This document shows, in pieces, positions 39,170 to 47,631 of a stretch of DNA of 64,000 bases. The position numbers and the translations under genes are program-made. Within the stretch, counting starts at the first letter, position 1; each line of letters begins with the position of its first letter. The notes beneath the pieces were generated by a model, which worked only from the letters and a program-made list of their open reading frames with translations, did not search any database and was not told the origin of the DNA. This stretch comes from Paracoccus halophilus (GTDB taxonomy: Bacteria; Pseudomonadota; Alphaproteobacteria; Rhodobacterales; Rhodobacteraceae). The DNA lies in the NCBI RefSeq assembly GCF_000763905.1, contig NZ_JRKN01000001.1, forward strand, positions 124,001 through 188,000, in the 5' to 3' direction.

Positions 39170-40588
39170 CTACCGCGCTTCCTTCACCTCATGCGCCCGC
39201 TGCATCGCTCTGGTGGTCGCGCGCAGCTTTGCCACCTCGCCGCCATAGACGCGATCACCCACACCGCCCAGCGTGTGGCCGAGTATCAGGTTCTGTTCCA
39301 GCGATGCCACCTCGGCCAAGACAAGCCAGTCCTTCATGTTGTGGCGCAGCGAATGGATGACGTGCTTTGTATCCAGCGTGACCCTGCGCAGATGCTTCAT
39401 CAGGGACGCGGACGCCGCATCGCTGCCCCGTGGACGGCCATAGGACGGGAACAGGCTGTCACCCCCTTGGACCAGCTCAAGCGCCTCCGTCGCGGCCCTC
39501 AAGGCGTCCCCGACAAGCGGCACAACGCGCCGGGAAGTCTCTGTCTTCAAGCTGCGCACAGCGTTGGGTTCAATGCGGATGTGGGGAAACTCGCCCGTCA
39601 GCCTGACATCCTCGATCAGCAGCCCCGTAACCTCGGCAATCCGGCACCCCGTTCCCTCGATCAGACGCCAGATCAGGGCCAGTTCGGGCGCAGCCTTACC
39701 GAGAACCCTTTGGCGGGCTTCTGCGAGGACTTCGGGCGGCAGCGGGGTGCGCTTGTCGGATGCCTTCTGCCCCTGTCCCTTTGCCACCCGCGCGACGGGA
39801 AGACGGCGGAACGGGTTCTGCACCGTCGCATCAAGGCCGAACTCGACCAAGGCGAAGTTGACGACCGCGCTGATGATCGACAGTTCCCGCGATACAGTGG
39901 ACGCGCTGACCTTCTCACCCACGCCCCTGCCCGTGGCCTTCACCCGGTCTAGCATGTGGTCGCGTGTCCTGCGGGCGTCCTCGCGCGTGATCGCGGACAG
40001 TTCGGGATTGCGCCCCATCGCTGCTATCGCTGCATCAATGACCCTGTTGGCCAGCCCCACCACGCGACTATCCGTGTCCGGGTTATCGGCCCGCAGGTGT
40101 TCCTTGAGATAGAGCTTACGCGCGTCGTCCAGCGTCGGCGGCGGGGGAAGGTGGCGCTCTGGCCCTAAGCGAAGCATGTTGATGGTATGGGTGTCCAGAG
40201 CAGTTGCCCCGATGGGGTCATCCGTTTCAGGGTCCACAGGGTAGCGGTTCACGATTATATCGGCGGCAGAAAGAAAATCCCACTCCCCGTATCCCTCGGC
40301 CAGCATTTCACCGCGCAGCCGGAGGGCTTCCTGATACGCCTCCAACTCCGTCATCCCGCTCCCCTGCACGGCATTGCCTCGGGCGATCCGCGCCCGCGCA
40401 GTCTCAATCTCACGCTCTACCTCGGCATGATACCGGGGATAGGCGGCAAGGGCCTCACGCCGGGAATCACCCAGTTTGCGCTTGAATTCGCGCTTGATGA
40501 TGACCGTGCCGACCGCTTTGGGAACGCGGCGGCGATACTGAAAGCTGCCCGATTTGGTCTGTTCAATATGCTTCAAGACAAGTCCCAT
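39170..40588 (-). CDS. int: Tyrosine site-specific integrase
   Basis: 472-residue phage-type integrase that inserts the element at the tRNA-Gly gene. An N-terminal arm-binding region and a SAM-like core-binding domain are followed by the catalytic domain. Its Arg is in GTGCRIAEVTG, the HxxR box in HSLRHNMKD, the second His in LGHTLGG and the Tyr in DRVYGGE. All catalytic residues are present, so the enzyme may be active. It is transcribed away from the tRNA, with its start 87 bases from the tRNA 3' end, the usual arrangement of such islands. Confidence 0.94.
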   Translation of the reverse strand: MGLVLKHIEQTKSGSFQYRRRVPKAVGTVIIKREFKRKLGDSRREALAAYPRYHAEVEREIETARARIARGNAVQGSGMTELEAYQEALRLRGEMLAEGYGEWDFLSAADIIVNRYPVDPETDDPIGATALDTHTINMLRLGPERHLPPPPTLDDARKLYLKEHLRADNPDTDSRVVGLANRVIDAAIAAMGRNPELSAITREDARRTRDHMLDRVKATGRGVGEKVSASTVSRELSIISAVVNFALVEFGLDATVQNPFRRLPVARVAKGQGQKASDKRTPLPPEVLAEARQRVLGKAAPELALIWRLIEGTGCRIAEVTGLLIEDVRLTGEFPHIRIEPNAVRSLKTETSRRVVPLVGDALRAATEALELVQGGDSLFPSYGRPRGSDAASASLMKHLRRVTLDTKHVIHSLRHNMKDWLVLAEVASLEQNLILGHTLGGVGDRVYGGEVAKLRATTRAMQRAHEVKEAR

Positions 40589-40673
40589 GTGTGCCCCGTG
40601 TGTGCCTTAGAGTGCACTGGAAGGGAATGCAAGTACCTGAAAGCATTGAAAATAAAGTCTGTGCTAGGTGCAC

Positions 40674-40691
40674 AATGGAGCGGGTGATGGG
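40674..40691 (+). repeat. Right attachment-site repeat (attR) in tRNA-Gly
   Basis: AATGGAGCGGGTGATGGG; from 40676 on it encodes CCA, the discriminator base, the acceptor arm and part of the T arm of the tRNA on the minus strand. Identical to the copy at 36303-36320. Confidence 0.9.
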
Positions 40692-40749
40692 AATCGAACC
40701 CACGTATTCAGCTTGGAAGGCTGCTGCTCTACCATTGAGCTACACCCGC
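40676..40749 (-). tRNA. tRNA-Gly (anticodon TCC)
   Basis: On the minus strand GCGGGTGTAGCTCAATGGTA begins a full cloverleaf: acceptor GCGGGTG with CACCCGC, D arm with GCTCAATGGTAGAGC, anticodon loop CTTCCAA giving TCC, and T arm with GGTTCGATTCC. CCA is encoded. The 3' end has been rebuilt by the inserted element, so the tRNA remains complete. Confidence 0.97.
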
Positions 40750-40834
40750 ATCGCACCCTCTATAGGCACTCGGACGGGCGCGCGCAAGCGCCGGCGGCTT
40801 GACGGAGGCCAAGCGGCAGGGCAAGCAAGGCGGC

Positions 40835-42283
40835 ATGATCGATATCCGTCCCGTGGCAAACATTGTCGGCAAGCTGGTCGTCACGCTGGGGGCGGCGATG
40901 GCGCTGCCCATGGCGGTGGACCTGTGGGCGGGCGACCCGAACTGGCAGGTGTTTCTGGAGGCGGGCTTTCTGACCATGATGGCCGGCGCGCTGCTGGCGC
41001 TCGCCACGCGGCAGGCCGACAAGTCGCTGACCATCCAGCAGGCATTCCTGCTGACCGCCGCGCTCTGGCTGGTGCTGCCGCTTGCCGGCGCATTGCCCTT
41101 TCTGATGGGGCCGCCGCATGTCGGCTTCACCGATGCCTATTTCGAGGCCATGTCGGGCTTTACCACCACCGGCACCACGGCATTCCCTGAACTGGACAGC
41201 CTGCCGCGCGGCATCAACCTTTGGCGCGGCTTTCTGAACTGGGCCGGAGGGCTGGGGATCATCGTCGTCGCGATGATCTTTCTGCCGGTGATGAAGGTCG
41301 GCGGCATGCAGTTCTTCAAGTCCGAAGGCTTCGATACGCAGGGCAAGATCCTGCCCCGCGCCTTTGACATCGCGGGCGAGATGACCGGCATCTATTGCGC
41401 GCTGACCGCATGCTGCGCGCTGGCCTATCTGCTGCTGGGCATGCAGGGCTATGATGCGCTGGTCCTGTCGCTGTCGACATCCTCGACCGGCGGATTCGCG
41501 CAGTTCGACGCCAGTTTCGGGGCCTATATCGGACCGCTGGAATATGTCGCCTCGCTGTTCATGATCCTGGCCTCGATTCCGTTCATCCGCATGGTCCAGC
41601 TGGTCCGCGGCTCGGCCGGGCCGATGTGGCGCGACATCCAGATCCGGGCCTATCTGCGCTGGACCTTCTACGCGATCGCGGTGATCGTGCTTTACCGGCT
41701 GGTCTGGCTTGGGGCCGGCGACCCCGAGGCCGTGATCCGCGAGACGGTGTTCAACGTGGTCTCGACATTCTCCGGCACCGGCTATGCCTCGACCGATGTG
41801 ACGCAATGGGGGCATCTGCCCTTTGCGATCCTGATCGTCGTCGGGCTGATCGGCGGCTGCACCGGCTCGACCTCGTGTTCGGTCAAGGTGTTCCGCTATC
41901 TGGTCCTGTTCCAGGCGGTCAAGGCGCAGTTGCGGCGCATGCAGTCGCCGCACCGCATCTTTCCGCTGAAATATGAGGGCCGCCCGCTGGAGCAGGGCGT
42001 GGTCGATTCGGTCATGGCCTTTTTCACCCTGTTCATCCTGAGCTTTGGCCTGCTGATCGTCGGGCTGGCGCTGACCGGGCTGCACCCGCGCACGGCACTG
42101 ACCGGCGCCTGGACCGCGATTGCCAATATCGGACCTGTCTGGGGGCCGGAGATTGGCGCGAACGGCGCGATCAACGATTTTCCCGCCGCGGCGAAATGGC
42201 TGATGATCCTGGGGATGTATATCGGCCGGCTGGAGCTGCTTTCGGTCTTTGTCCTGTTGCTGCCGCGCTTCTGGCGGTCCTGA
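40835..42283 (+). CDS. trkH: TrkH-type potassium uptake protein
   Basis: 482-residue membrane subunit of a Trk potassium transporter. The four pore-loop repeats appear as SGFTTTGTTAF, LSTSSTGGFAQF, STFSGTGYAST and ANIGPVWGP, each contributing a glycine to the K+ filter. GCTGSTSCSVKVFR follows the third. The start at ATG 40835 (MIDIRPVANIVGKL) is typical; a TTG 12 codons earlier is less likely. trkA, the regulatory partner, is not in this window. Confidence 0.94.
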   Translation: MIDIRPVANIVGKLVVTLGAAMALPMAVDLWAGDPNWQVFLEAGFLTMMAGALLALATRQADKSLTIQQAFLLTAALWLVLPLAGALPFLMGPPHVGFTDAYFEAMSGFTTTGTTAFPELDSLPRGINLWRGFLNWAGGLGIIVVAMIFLPVMKVGGMQFFKSEGFDTQGKILPRAFDIAGEMTGIYCALTACCALAYLLLGMQGYDALVLSLSTSSTGGFAQFDASFGAYIGPLEYVASLFMILASIPFIRMVQLVRGSAGPMWRDIQIRAYLRWTFYAIAVIVLYRLVWLGAGDPEAVIRETVFNVVSTFSGTGYASTDVTQWGHLPFAILIVVGLIGGCTGSTSCSVKVFRYLVLFQAVKAQLRRMQSPHRIFPLKYEGRPLEQGVVDSVMAFFTLFILSFGLLIVGLALTGLHPRTALTGAWTAIANIGPVWGPEIGANGAINDFPAAAKWLMILGMYIGRLELLSVFVLLLPRFWRS

Positions 42284-42320
42284 CTCGGTCCCGGTCGAGC
42301 CGCCCCTGCCGCCGAAAAAC

Positions 42321-43778
42321 CTAGTTCCCGGGCACGGCCGGTGCGATCGCCGGCGTCTCGGGCGCGGTTTCGCCGGCGCCGGGCGCGAAGCGGGCCAGGT
42401 TGTCCGAGATCTCGGCGGACAGGCGGTGCTGATTTTCGGCGTCCGCGATCGGCCAGATCAGCACGAAACCCTGAACGCGGCCATCGACCACACGGCCCTC
42501 GGCATGGCCGATATGGGTCTGGTTGCGCCCGTCCAGCACGACGCTGCCCTGCGCGACCTGCCGTTGCGGCTGTGGCACCCAGCCAAGCGCCGTGACCAGC
42601 CCGGCAAGATCCAGCATCTCCTGCTGGCCGCCGGGCTGCGAGAACAGGATCAGCGCCGCGCCCGAGCCATCTTTCGGCCCGTAGATCGACAGCGCGCGTT
42701 CCGAGCGGTCGAATTGCAGCCTGTCCATCGGCGCTGGCAGGGCCAGTCCGGTATGGGCGTCCTGCAATTGCGTCAGGCCGATCTCGTCGCGCCATGCCTC
42801 GCGGCGGCGGATCAGGTCCCGCATCGCCAAAGCCGCATCGGGCGAGGCGCGCTGGCGCAGGATTTCCTGGGCGATGGCGGCCTGCGTGGCGGGGCCGTCC
42901 TTGCCGTCGATGGCGCCGTCATAGCGCCCCGCCCATCGCAGCGCGCGCTGGACATCCTCCAGCGGTGGCATGGGTTGCGAGCCGGCGCCCTCGAGCGTGC
43001 CGGCCTGCGGGGTGTCGCCGGCGATGGCGCTCTCGCCGATCTCGGCGCCCGGCACGACAAAGGCGTCGCGCGGGATCGCCCTGGCATTCTTGAAGGCGGC
43101 CAGCCATGCCCCGGCGGCGGCCTCGTCATAGGGGCCAAGCGCGACGACCAGCCGGCCGTTGGGCAGGGTCCAGAGGCCCGCCTCGGGCAGAAGTTCGCGA
43201 TACTCCGCCAGGGTTTCCTCGGCCTGCTGGCGGTCGGCGGTAGAGGAGATGCGGATGAAGAACCCTGCCGGGGCGGCGGGCTCGACCGGGGGCGGGGGCT
43301 CGTCCTCGGCCCCGGGCGTGGTCGCGGGGGTCGCGCCCATCCCGGTCACGGAACCCGCCCCGGTGGCATCCGATGGAAAGATCGAGGGCGAACCCGCCCC
43401 GCCATCCGGCACCGCGTCCTGCGTCGTTGGGCTGTCCTCCGCGGCCGGGTCATCGCCTGCCGGCCCGATCTGCATCAGCTCGCGGCCCGCGGCTGCGGAC
43501 AGGAAGCTGTCGGCGGGAACCCTGTTCTGGCCTTTCAGCTCGGACAGGCGGGCCGTTGCCGCCTCGCGCGGCATCGGACCCAAGGCAATGCCGATCCAGC
43601 CATCGGCCAGCGGAAAGGTCACGACATCGGGGAATTGCGCGCGCCAGCCCTGCGCCGTCGCCTCGGCGGCCTCGCTGCCGCGTTTTGCCTCGATCCGGAT
43701 CACCACTACCTCGGCCATGGCGGAATTGGCCGCGATCAGCGGCAAGGCCGCCCCGATGATGAATGCAAAACGCCGCAT
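42321..43778 (-). CDS. Exported protein with two SPOR-like repeats and a peptidoglycan-binding domain
   Basis: 485-residue protein with a signal peptide (MRRFAFIIGAALPLIAANSAMAE). Two similar segments, GWIGIALGPMPREAATARL (about residues 60-95) and GRLVVALGPYDEAAAGAWL (about 205-245), look like SPOR-type repeats separated by a Pro/Thr/Gly-rich linker. Then comes a PG_binding_1-like stretch LEDVQRALRWAGRYDGAIDG with KDGPATQAAIAQ. The C-terminal 150 residues are of unknown fold. It probably acts in the periplasm at the cell wall. The start at 43778 is preferred over 43793 because GAGAGGGG lies at the right distance. Confidence 0.75.
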   Translation of the reverse strand: MRRFAFIIGAALPLIAANSAMAEVVVIRIEAKRGSEAAEATAQGWRAQFPDVVTFPLADGWIGIALGPMPREAATARLSELKGQNRVPADSFLSAAAGRELMQIGPAGDDPAAEDSPTTQDAVPDGGAGSPSIFPSDATGAGSVTGMGATPATTPGAEDEPPPPVEPAAPAGFFIRISSTADRQQAEETLAEYRELLPEAGLWTLPNGRLVVALGPYDEAAAGAWLAAFKNARAIPRDAFVVPGAEIGESAIAGDTPQAGTLEGAGSQPMPPLEDVQRALRWAGRYDGAIDGKDGPATQAAIAQEILRQRASPDAALAMRDLIRRREAWRDEIGLTQLQDAHTGLALPAPMDRLQFDRSERALSIYGPKDGSGAALILFSQPGGQQEMLDLAGLVTALGWVPQPQRQVAQGSVVLDGRNQTHIGHAEGRVVDGRVQGFVLIWPIADAENQHRLSAEISDNLARFAPGAGETAPETPAIAPAVPGN

Positions 43779-43792
43779 GCACGCCCCTCTCA

Positions 43793-43821
43793 TTGACCCC
43801 GCGCCGGCCTCTGCCTAGAAG
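43793..43821 (+). promoter_or_regulatory. glyQ promoter
   Basis: TTGACC, 17 bases, TAGAAG, about 40 bases before the glyQ start codon and overlapping the 5' end of the divergent exported-protein gene. Confidence 0.6.
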
Positions 43822-43862
43822 ACGGCTGACATTTTCTGCCAGTTATGCCGAAGGATGCGCAG

Positions 43863-44810
43863 ATGACCAGCCCCCAGGACGACCGGATGGCGAAACCGGT
43901 CTGCTTTCAGGACGTGATCCTGCGCCTTCAGACCTATTGGGCGGCGCAGGGCTGCGCGGTGCTGCAACCCTATGACATGGAGGTGGGGGCGGGCACGTTC
44001 CATCCCGCGACCACCTTGCGCAGCCTTGGCGCGCGGCCCTGGGCGGCGGCCTATGTCCAGCCCTCGCGCCGGCCGACCGACGGGCGCTATGGCGAGAATC
44101 CGAACCGGCTGCAGCATTACTATCAGTATCAGGTGATCATCAAACCCAGCCCGCCGAACCTGCAGGAGCTTTATCTGGGCAGCCTCAAGGCGATCGGTCT
44201 GGACCCGATGATCCACGATGTCCGTTTCGTCGAGGACGACTGGGAAAGCCCGACGCTGGGCGCATGGGGTCTGGGCTGGGAGGTCTGGTGCGACGGCATG
44301 GAGGTGAGCCAGTTCACCTATTTCCAGCAGGTCGGCGGCCATGACTGCAAGCCGGTCTCGGGCGAACTGACCTATGGGCTGGAGCGCCTCGCCATGTATG
44401 TGCTGGGCATCGAGCATGTCATGGACATGCCCTTCAACGCCCCGGACAGCCCGATTCCGCTGAGCTATGGCGACATCTTCCGCCAGAGCGAGCGGGAATA
44501 TTCGCGCTGGAATTTCGATCAGGCCGATACCAAGATGCTCTTCGACCATTTCAGGGATGCCGAGGCCGAATGCACCCGTATCCTGACCGCCGCCGAGGCG
44601 GACGGGGCCGGTCGCCGCATCCCCATGGCGCACCCGGCCTATGACCAGTGCATCAAGGCCAGCCACCTGTTCAACCTGCTGGATGCGCGCGGCGTGATCA
44701 GCGTGACCGAGCGTCAGGCCTATATCGGCCGCGTACGCGCCCTGGCCAAGGCCTGCGCCGATCTGTTCGTCACCACCGACGCGGCGCGCGCCGATGAGGT
44801 CGCGGCGTGA
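43863..44810 (+). CDS. glyQ: Glycyl-tRNA synthetase alpha subunit
   Basis: 315-residue catalytic subunit of the alpha2beta2 bacterial glycyl-tRNA synthetase. Motifs include [51 protein letters not shown] and the [15 protein letters not shown] active-site segment. The start at 43863 (MTSPQDDRM) has GAAGGA upstream; an ATG six codons earlier is less likely. It overlaps the next small gene (ATGA-like junction at 44807). Confidence 0.96.
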   Translation: MTSPQDDRMAKPVCFQDVILRLQTYWAAQGCAVLQPYDMEVGAGTFHPATTLRSLGARPWAAAYVQPSRRPTDGRYGENPNRLQHYYQYQVIIKPSPPNLQELYLGSLKAIGLDPMIHDVRFVEDDWESPTLGAWGLGWEVWCDGMEVSQFTYFQQVGGHDCKPVSGELTYGLERLAMYVLGIEHVMDMPFNAPDSPIPLSYGDIFRQSEREYSRWNFDQADTKMLFDHFRDAEAECTRILTAAEADGAGRRIPMAHPAYDQCIKASHLFNLLDARGVISVTERQAYIGRVRALAKACADLFVTTDAARADEVAA

Positions 44811-45277
44811 ACGGAAAATGGCCCGTCCTTGCCCTGCTCGCCGCCGCCGCGCTGGTCGGTGGCGGGATCTGGTATGCCCAGGAATACGCCTATTACGATG
44901 AAATCGACCCGGCTGCGGCCGATCTGACGATCATGGCGGGCGGGCAGGCGCAACCCCTGCCGGTGCGGGACGCCCGGATCATCGACGCCTCCAGCGCGCC
45001 GCATCGCTGGCGCGGCTGTTTCCGTCTGGACGGGCCGCTGCCGCCTGCGGCCGAAAGATTCCCCGCCGCTGCCCCGGCCTATGGCCCGAACTGGTTCGAC
45101 TGTTTCGAGGCCGACCGGATCGGCCACGATCTGGAAACCGGCGCCGCCACGGCCTATCTGTCCCGGCCCGAGATCCGCCCCGACGTGGATCGCGTGATCG
45201 CCGTCTATCCCGATGGCCGCGCCTATGGCTGGCACCAATATAACGACAAGACCCCGGAACGCGGAGTGATGGACTGA
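44807..45277 (+). CDS. Conserved membrane-anchored protein between glyQ and glyS
   Basis: 156-residue protein with one N-terminal membrane segment ([20 protein letters not shown]) and a periplasmic domain with two Cys (RGCFRL and FDCFEADR) that could pair. It ends [20 protein letters not shown]. It resembles the small protein found between glyQ and glyS in other Rhodobacteraceae (DUF6446-like, from memory). Function unknown. Overlaps with both glyQ and glyS imply co-translation. Confidence 0.78.
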   Translation: MNGKWPVLALLAAAALVGGGIWYAQEYAYYDEIDPAAADLTIMAGGQAQPLPVRDARIIDASSAPHRWRGCFRLDGPLPPAAERFPAAAPAYGPNWFDCFEADRIGHDLETGAATAYLSRPEIRPDVDRVIAVYPDGRAYGWHQYNDKTPERGVMD

Positions 45278-47514
45278 TGCCCGACCTGCTGATCGAACTT
45301 TTTTCCGAGGAAATCCCGGCGCGCATGCAGGCCCGCGCGCGTGAGGACCTGAAGAAACGCATCACCGATGGGCTGGTCGAGGCCGGGCTGACCTATGCTT
45401 CGGCCGGTGCGTTCAGCACGCCCCGCCGCCTGACGCTGACCGTGCAGGGCCTAAGCGCCGAAAGCCCCACCACGCACGAAGAGCGCAAGGGACCCCGCAC
45501 CGACGCCCCCGAAAAGGCGCTTGAGGGTTTTCTGCGCGGGGCTGGCCTGACGAAAGACCAGCTTGAGGTCCGTGACGACAAGAAAGGCCAGGTCTGGTTC
45601 GCCACCATCACCCGCCCGGGCCGCCCGGCGGCCGATATCGTGGCCGGGGTGCTGGACGCCACCATCCGCAATTTCCCCTGGCCGAAATCCATGCGTTGGG
45701 GCGCGGGCAGCCTGCGTTGGGTCCGCCCGCTGCATTCGATCATCTGCCTGCTTTCCGACGAATCCGGCGCGCAGGTCGTGCCGCTGGAAATCGAGGGCAT
45801 CCGTGCCGGCGACACCACGCGCGGGCATCGCTTCATGGCCCCCGACGCCTTTACCGTCACCGGATTCGACGATTACGCCGCCAAGCTGCGCCGCGCCCGC
45901 GTCATGCTGGACAGTGCCGAGCGCGAGGCCGCGATCCGGCAGGAGGCCGCGAACCTGGCCTTTGCCCGCGGCTGGGACATCGTCCCCGATGACGGGCTTT
46001 TGTCCGAGGTTGCGGGCCTTGTCGAATGGCCCGTCCCCCTGATGGGCGCGATCGAGGACCGCTTTCTGACCCTGCCGCCCGAGGTGCTGCAAACCTCGAT
46101 GAAGGAGCATCAGAAATTCTTTTCGGCCCGGAACCCGAAAACCGGCCGGATCGAAGGTTTCGTCACCGTCGCCAATATCGAAACCCCCGATGACGGCGCG
46201 ACGATCCTTGCGGGCAACCAGCGCGTGCTGGCCGCGCGCCTCTCCGACGCGGCCTTTTTCTTTGAAAACGACCTGCGCGAGGCGAAAGCGGGCATGAAGG
46301 CATGGGCCGAGGGCCTGAAATCCGTGACCTTCCATAACAAGCTGGGATCGCAGGCCGACCGCATCGCCCGCATTGCCGCGCTGGCGCGTGAAATCGCCCC
46401 GCTGGTCGACGCCGACCGCGATCAGGCCGAAGAGGCCGCGCGCCTTGCGAAACTGGACCTGCGCAGCGCCATGGTCGGCGAATTCCCCGAATTGCAGGGC
46501 ATCATGGGCCGCTATTACGCGCTGGAGGCCGGCAAGGCGCCCGCCATCGCCGATGCCGCCCGCGACCATTATTCGCCGCTTGGACCCTCGGATGAGGTGC
46601 CGACCGCGCCGGTCTCCGTGGCCGTGGCGCTGGCCGACAAGATCGACACGCTGACGGGCTTCTGGGCGATTGATGAGAAGCCTACGGGGTCGAAGGACCC
46701 CTTTGCGCTGCGCCGCGCGGCGTTGGGGGTTATTCGGTTGGTTTTGGGGAATAACTGTAAATTGTCACTAGAAAAAATGATGATGAAACCCGTGGCTGCT
46801 CATGTTGTTGGGCAAGCTGTGAGGGAGAACGCAGCTCTAAAATATGCTCAGTTAATCCCCCATGCGGATGATTTGGGAGTGCGCGTAGCGGCGCTGAACT
46901 TAGAGGCCGAGGCGCTGAAAATAGCTATTGCGCAGATTGAGAGCGCACACGACGATGGCAATCTTTCAGACAGGTCGGTCAGCTTGGCTTCCGACCTCCT
47001 CACCTTCCTCCACGACCGCCTCAAGGTCCATCTCCGCGACCAAGGCATCCGCCACGACATCATCGACGCGGTGCTGGCCCAGCCCGGCAATGACGACCTC
47101 GTGCAGGTGGTGAACCGCGCCACTGCGCTGAACGACATGCTGCAGACCGAGGACGGCCGGAACCTGACCCAGGGCCTCAAGCGCGCCGGCAATATCCTTG
47201 CCCAGGCCGAGGAAAAGGACGGCGTCGAATACAGCTTCGGCGCCGATGAAAAATTCGCCGAAACCGATCAGGAACGCGCCCTCTTCAAGGCCCTCGACAC
47301 CGCCGAACCCGCGATCAGAAAGGCCATGGCACAGGAGGATTTCCCCGCCGCCATGCAGGCCATCGCAGCACTCCGCACCCCCATTGATGCGTTTTTCGAG
47401 GCGGTTCAGGTCAATACCGACAACCAGATCCTGCGCCGCAACCGGCTCAACCTGCTCTCGCGCATTCGCGAAGCCGGCCGCCAGATCGCCGATTTCACCC
47501 GCATCGAGGGCTGA
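45277..47514 (+). CDS. glyS: Glycyl-tRNA synthetase beta subunit
   Basis: 745-residue beta subunit involved in tRNA binding, with the N-terminal LLIELFSEEIPARMQ, the central LPPEVLQTSMKEHQKFF and the KIDTLTGFWAIDEKPTGSKDPFALRR motif. A stretch at about residues 485-570 (46725-46985) is clearly AT-richer and uses TTA, CTA and ATA codons absent from the flanks. It fills the variable segment before FLHDRLKVHLRDQGIRHD. The reading frame is intact, so the protein should be functional. Start by TGATG overlap. Confidence 0.95.
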   Translation: MPDLLIELFSEEIPARMQARAREDLKKRITDGLVEAGLTYASAGAFSTPRRLTLTVQGLSAESPTTHEERKGPRTDAPEKALEGFLRGAGLTKDQLEVRDDKKGQVWFATITRPGRPAADIVAGVLDATIRNFPWPKSMRWGAGSLRWVRPLHSIICLLSDESGAQVVPLEIEGIRAGDTTRGHRFMAPDAFTVTGFDDYAAKLRRARVMLDSAEREAAIRQEAANLAFARGWDIVPDDGLLSEVAGLVEWPVPLMGAIEDRFLTLPPEVLQTSMKEHQKFFSARNPKTGRIEGFVTVANIETPDDGATILAGNQRVLAARLSDAAFFFENDLREAKAGMKAWAEGLKSVTFHNKLGSQADRIARIAALAREIAPLVDADRDQAEEAARLAKLDLRSAMVGEFPELQGIMGRYYALEAGKAPAIADAARDHYSPLGPSDEVPTAPVSVAVALADKIDTLTGFWAIDEKPTGSKDPFALRRAALGVIRLVLGNNCKLSLEKMMMKPVAAHVVGQAVRENAALKYAQLIPHADDLGVRVAALNLEAEALKIAIAQIESAHDDGNLSDRSVSLASDLLTFLHDRLKVHLRDQGIRHDIIDAVLAQPGNDDLVQVVNRATALNDMLQTEDGRNLTQGLKRAGNILAQAEEKDGVEYSFGADEKFAETDQERALFKALDTAEPAIRKAMAQEDFPAAMQAIAALRTPIDAFFEAVQVNTDNQILRRNRLNLLSRIREAGRQIADFTRIEG

Positions 47515-47529
47515 TCTCTTCTTCTTCAC

Positions 47530-47580
47530 GCAAATATCCGCGGGGGTCCGGGGGCGGCAGCCCCCGGCTTTTGCCGCCCC
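47530..47580 (-). repeat. Dispersed intergenic palindromic element, copy B
   Basis: Inverted relative to copy A at 1392-1451. It contains a perfect 8-bp hairpin CCGGGGGC/GCCCCCGG (47548-47567), a small CGGC/GCCG hairpin (47565-47576) and the terminal GCAAATATCCGCGGGGG (47530-47546), which on the minus strand differs from copy A at one base. It lies just past the glyS stop and may end that transcript. Confidence 0.75.
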
Positions 47581-47592
47581 ATCGCTTCGCAC

Positions 47593-47621
47593 TTGCAGCA
47601 AAGCGCGGCCCGTGCCTAATG
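47593..47621 (+). promoter_or_regulatory. Possible promoter of the PPDK-like gene
   Basis: TTGCAG and CTAATG separated by 17 bases, just before the start codon. Each box is imperfect, and the distance to the start (about 10 bases) would give a very short leader. Confidence 0.35.
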
Positions 47622-47631
47622 TGTCGGCATC

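Larger units (their letters stand above)
36303..40691. mobile_element. Small tRNA-Gly-integrated genomic element
   Basis: A 4.4-kb element flanked by 18-bp direct repeats derived from the tRNA-Gly 3' end. It encodes a tyrosine integrase beside the tRNA, a serine resolvase, a BRO-N remnant and small unknown ORFs, plus much apparently non-coding DNA. Several stretches look AT-richer and less codon-biased than the flanking chromosome. I see no capsid, replication or conjugation genes, so it resembles a reduced island or phage satellite rather than a complete prophage. Confidence 0.85.
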
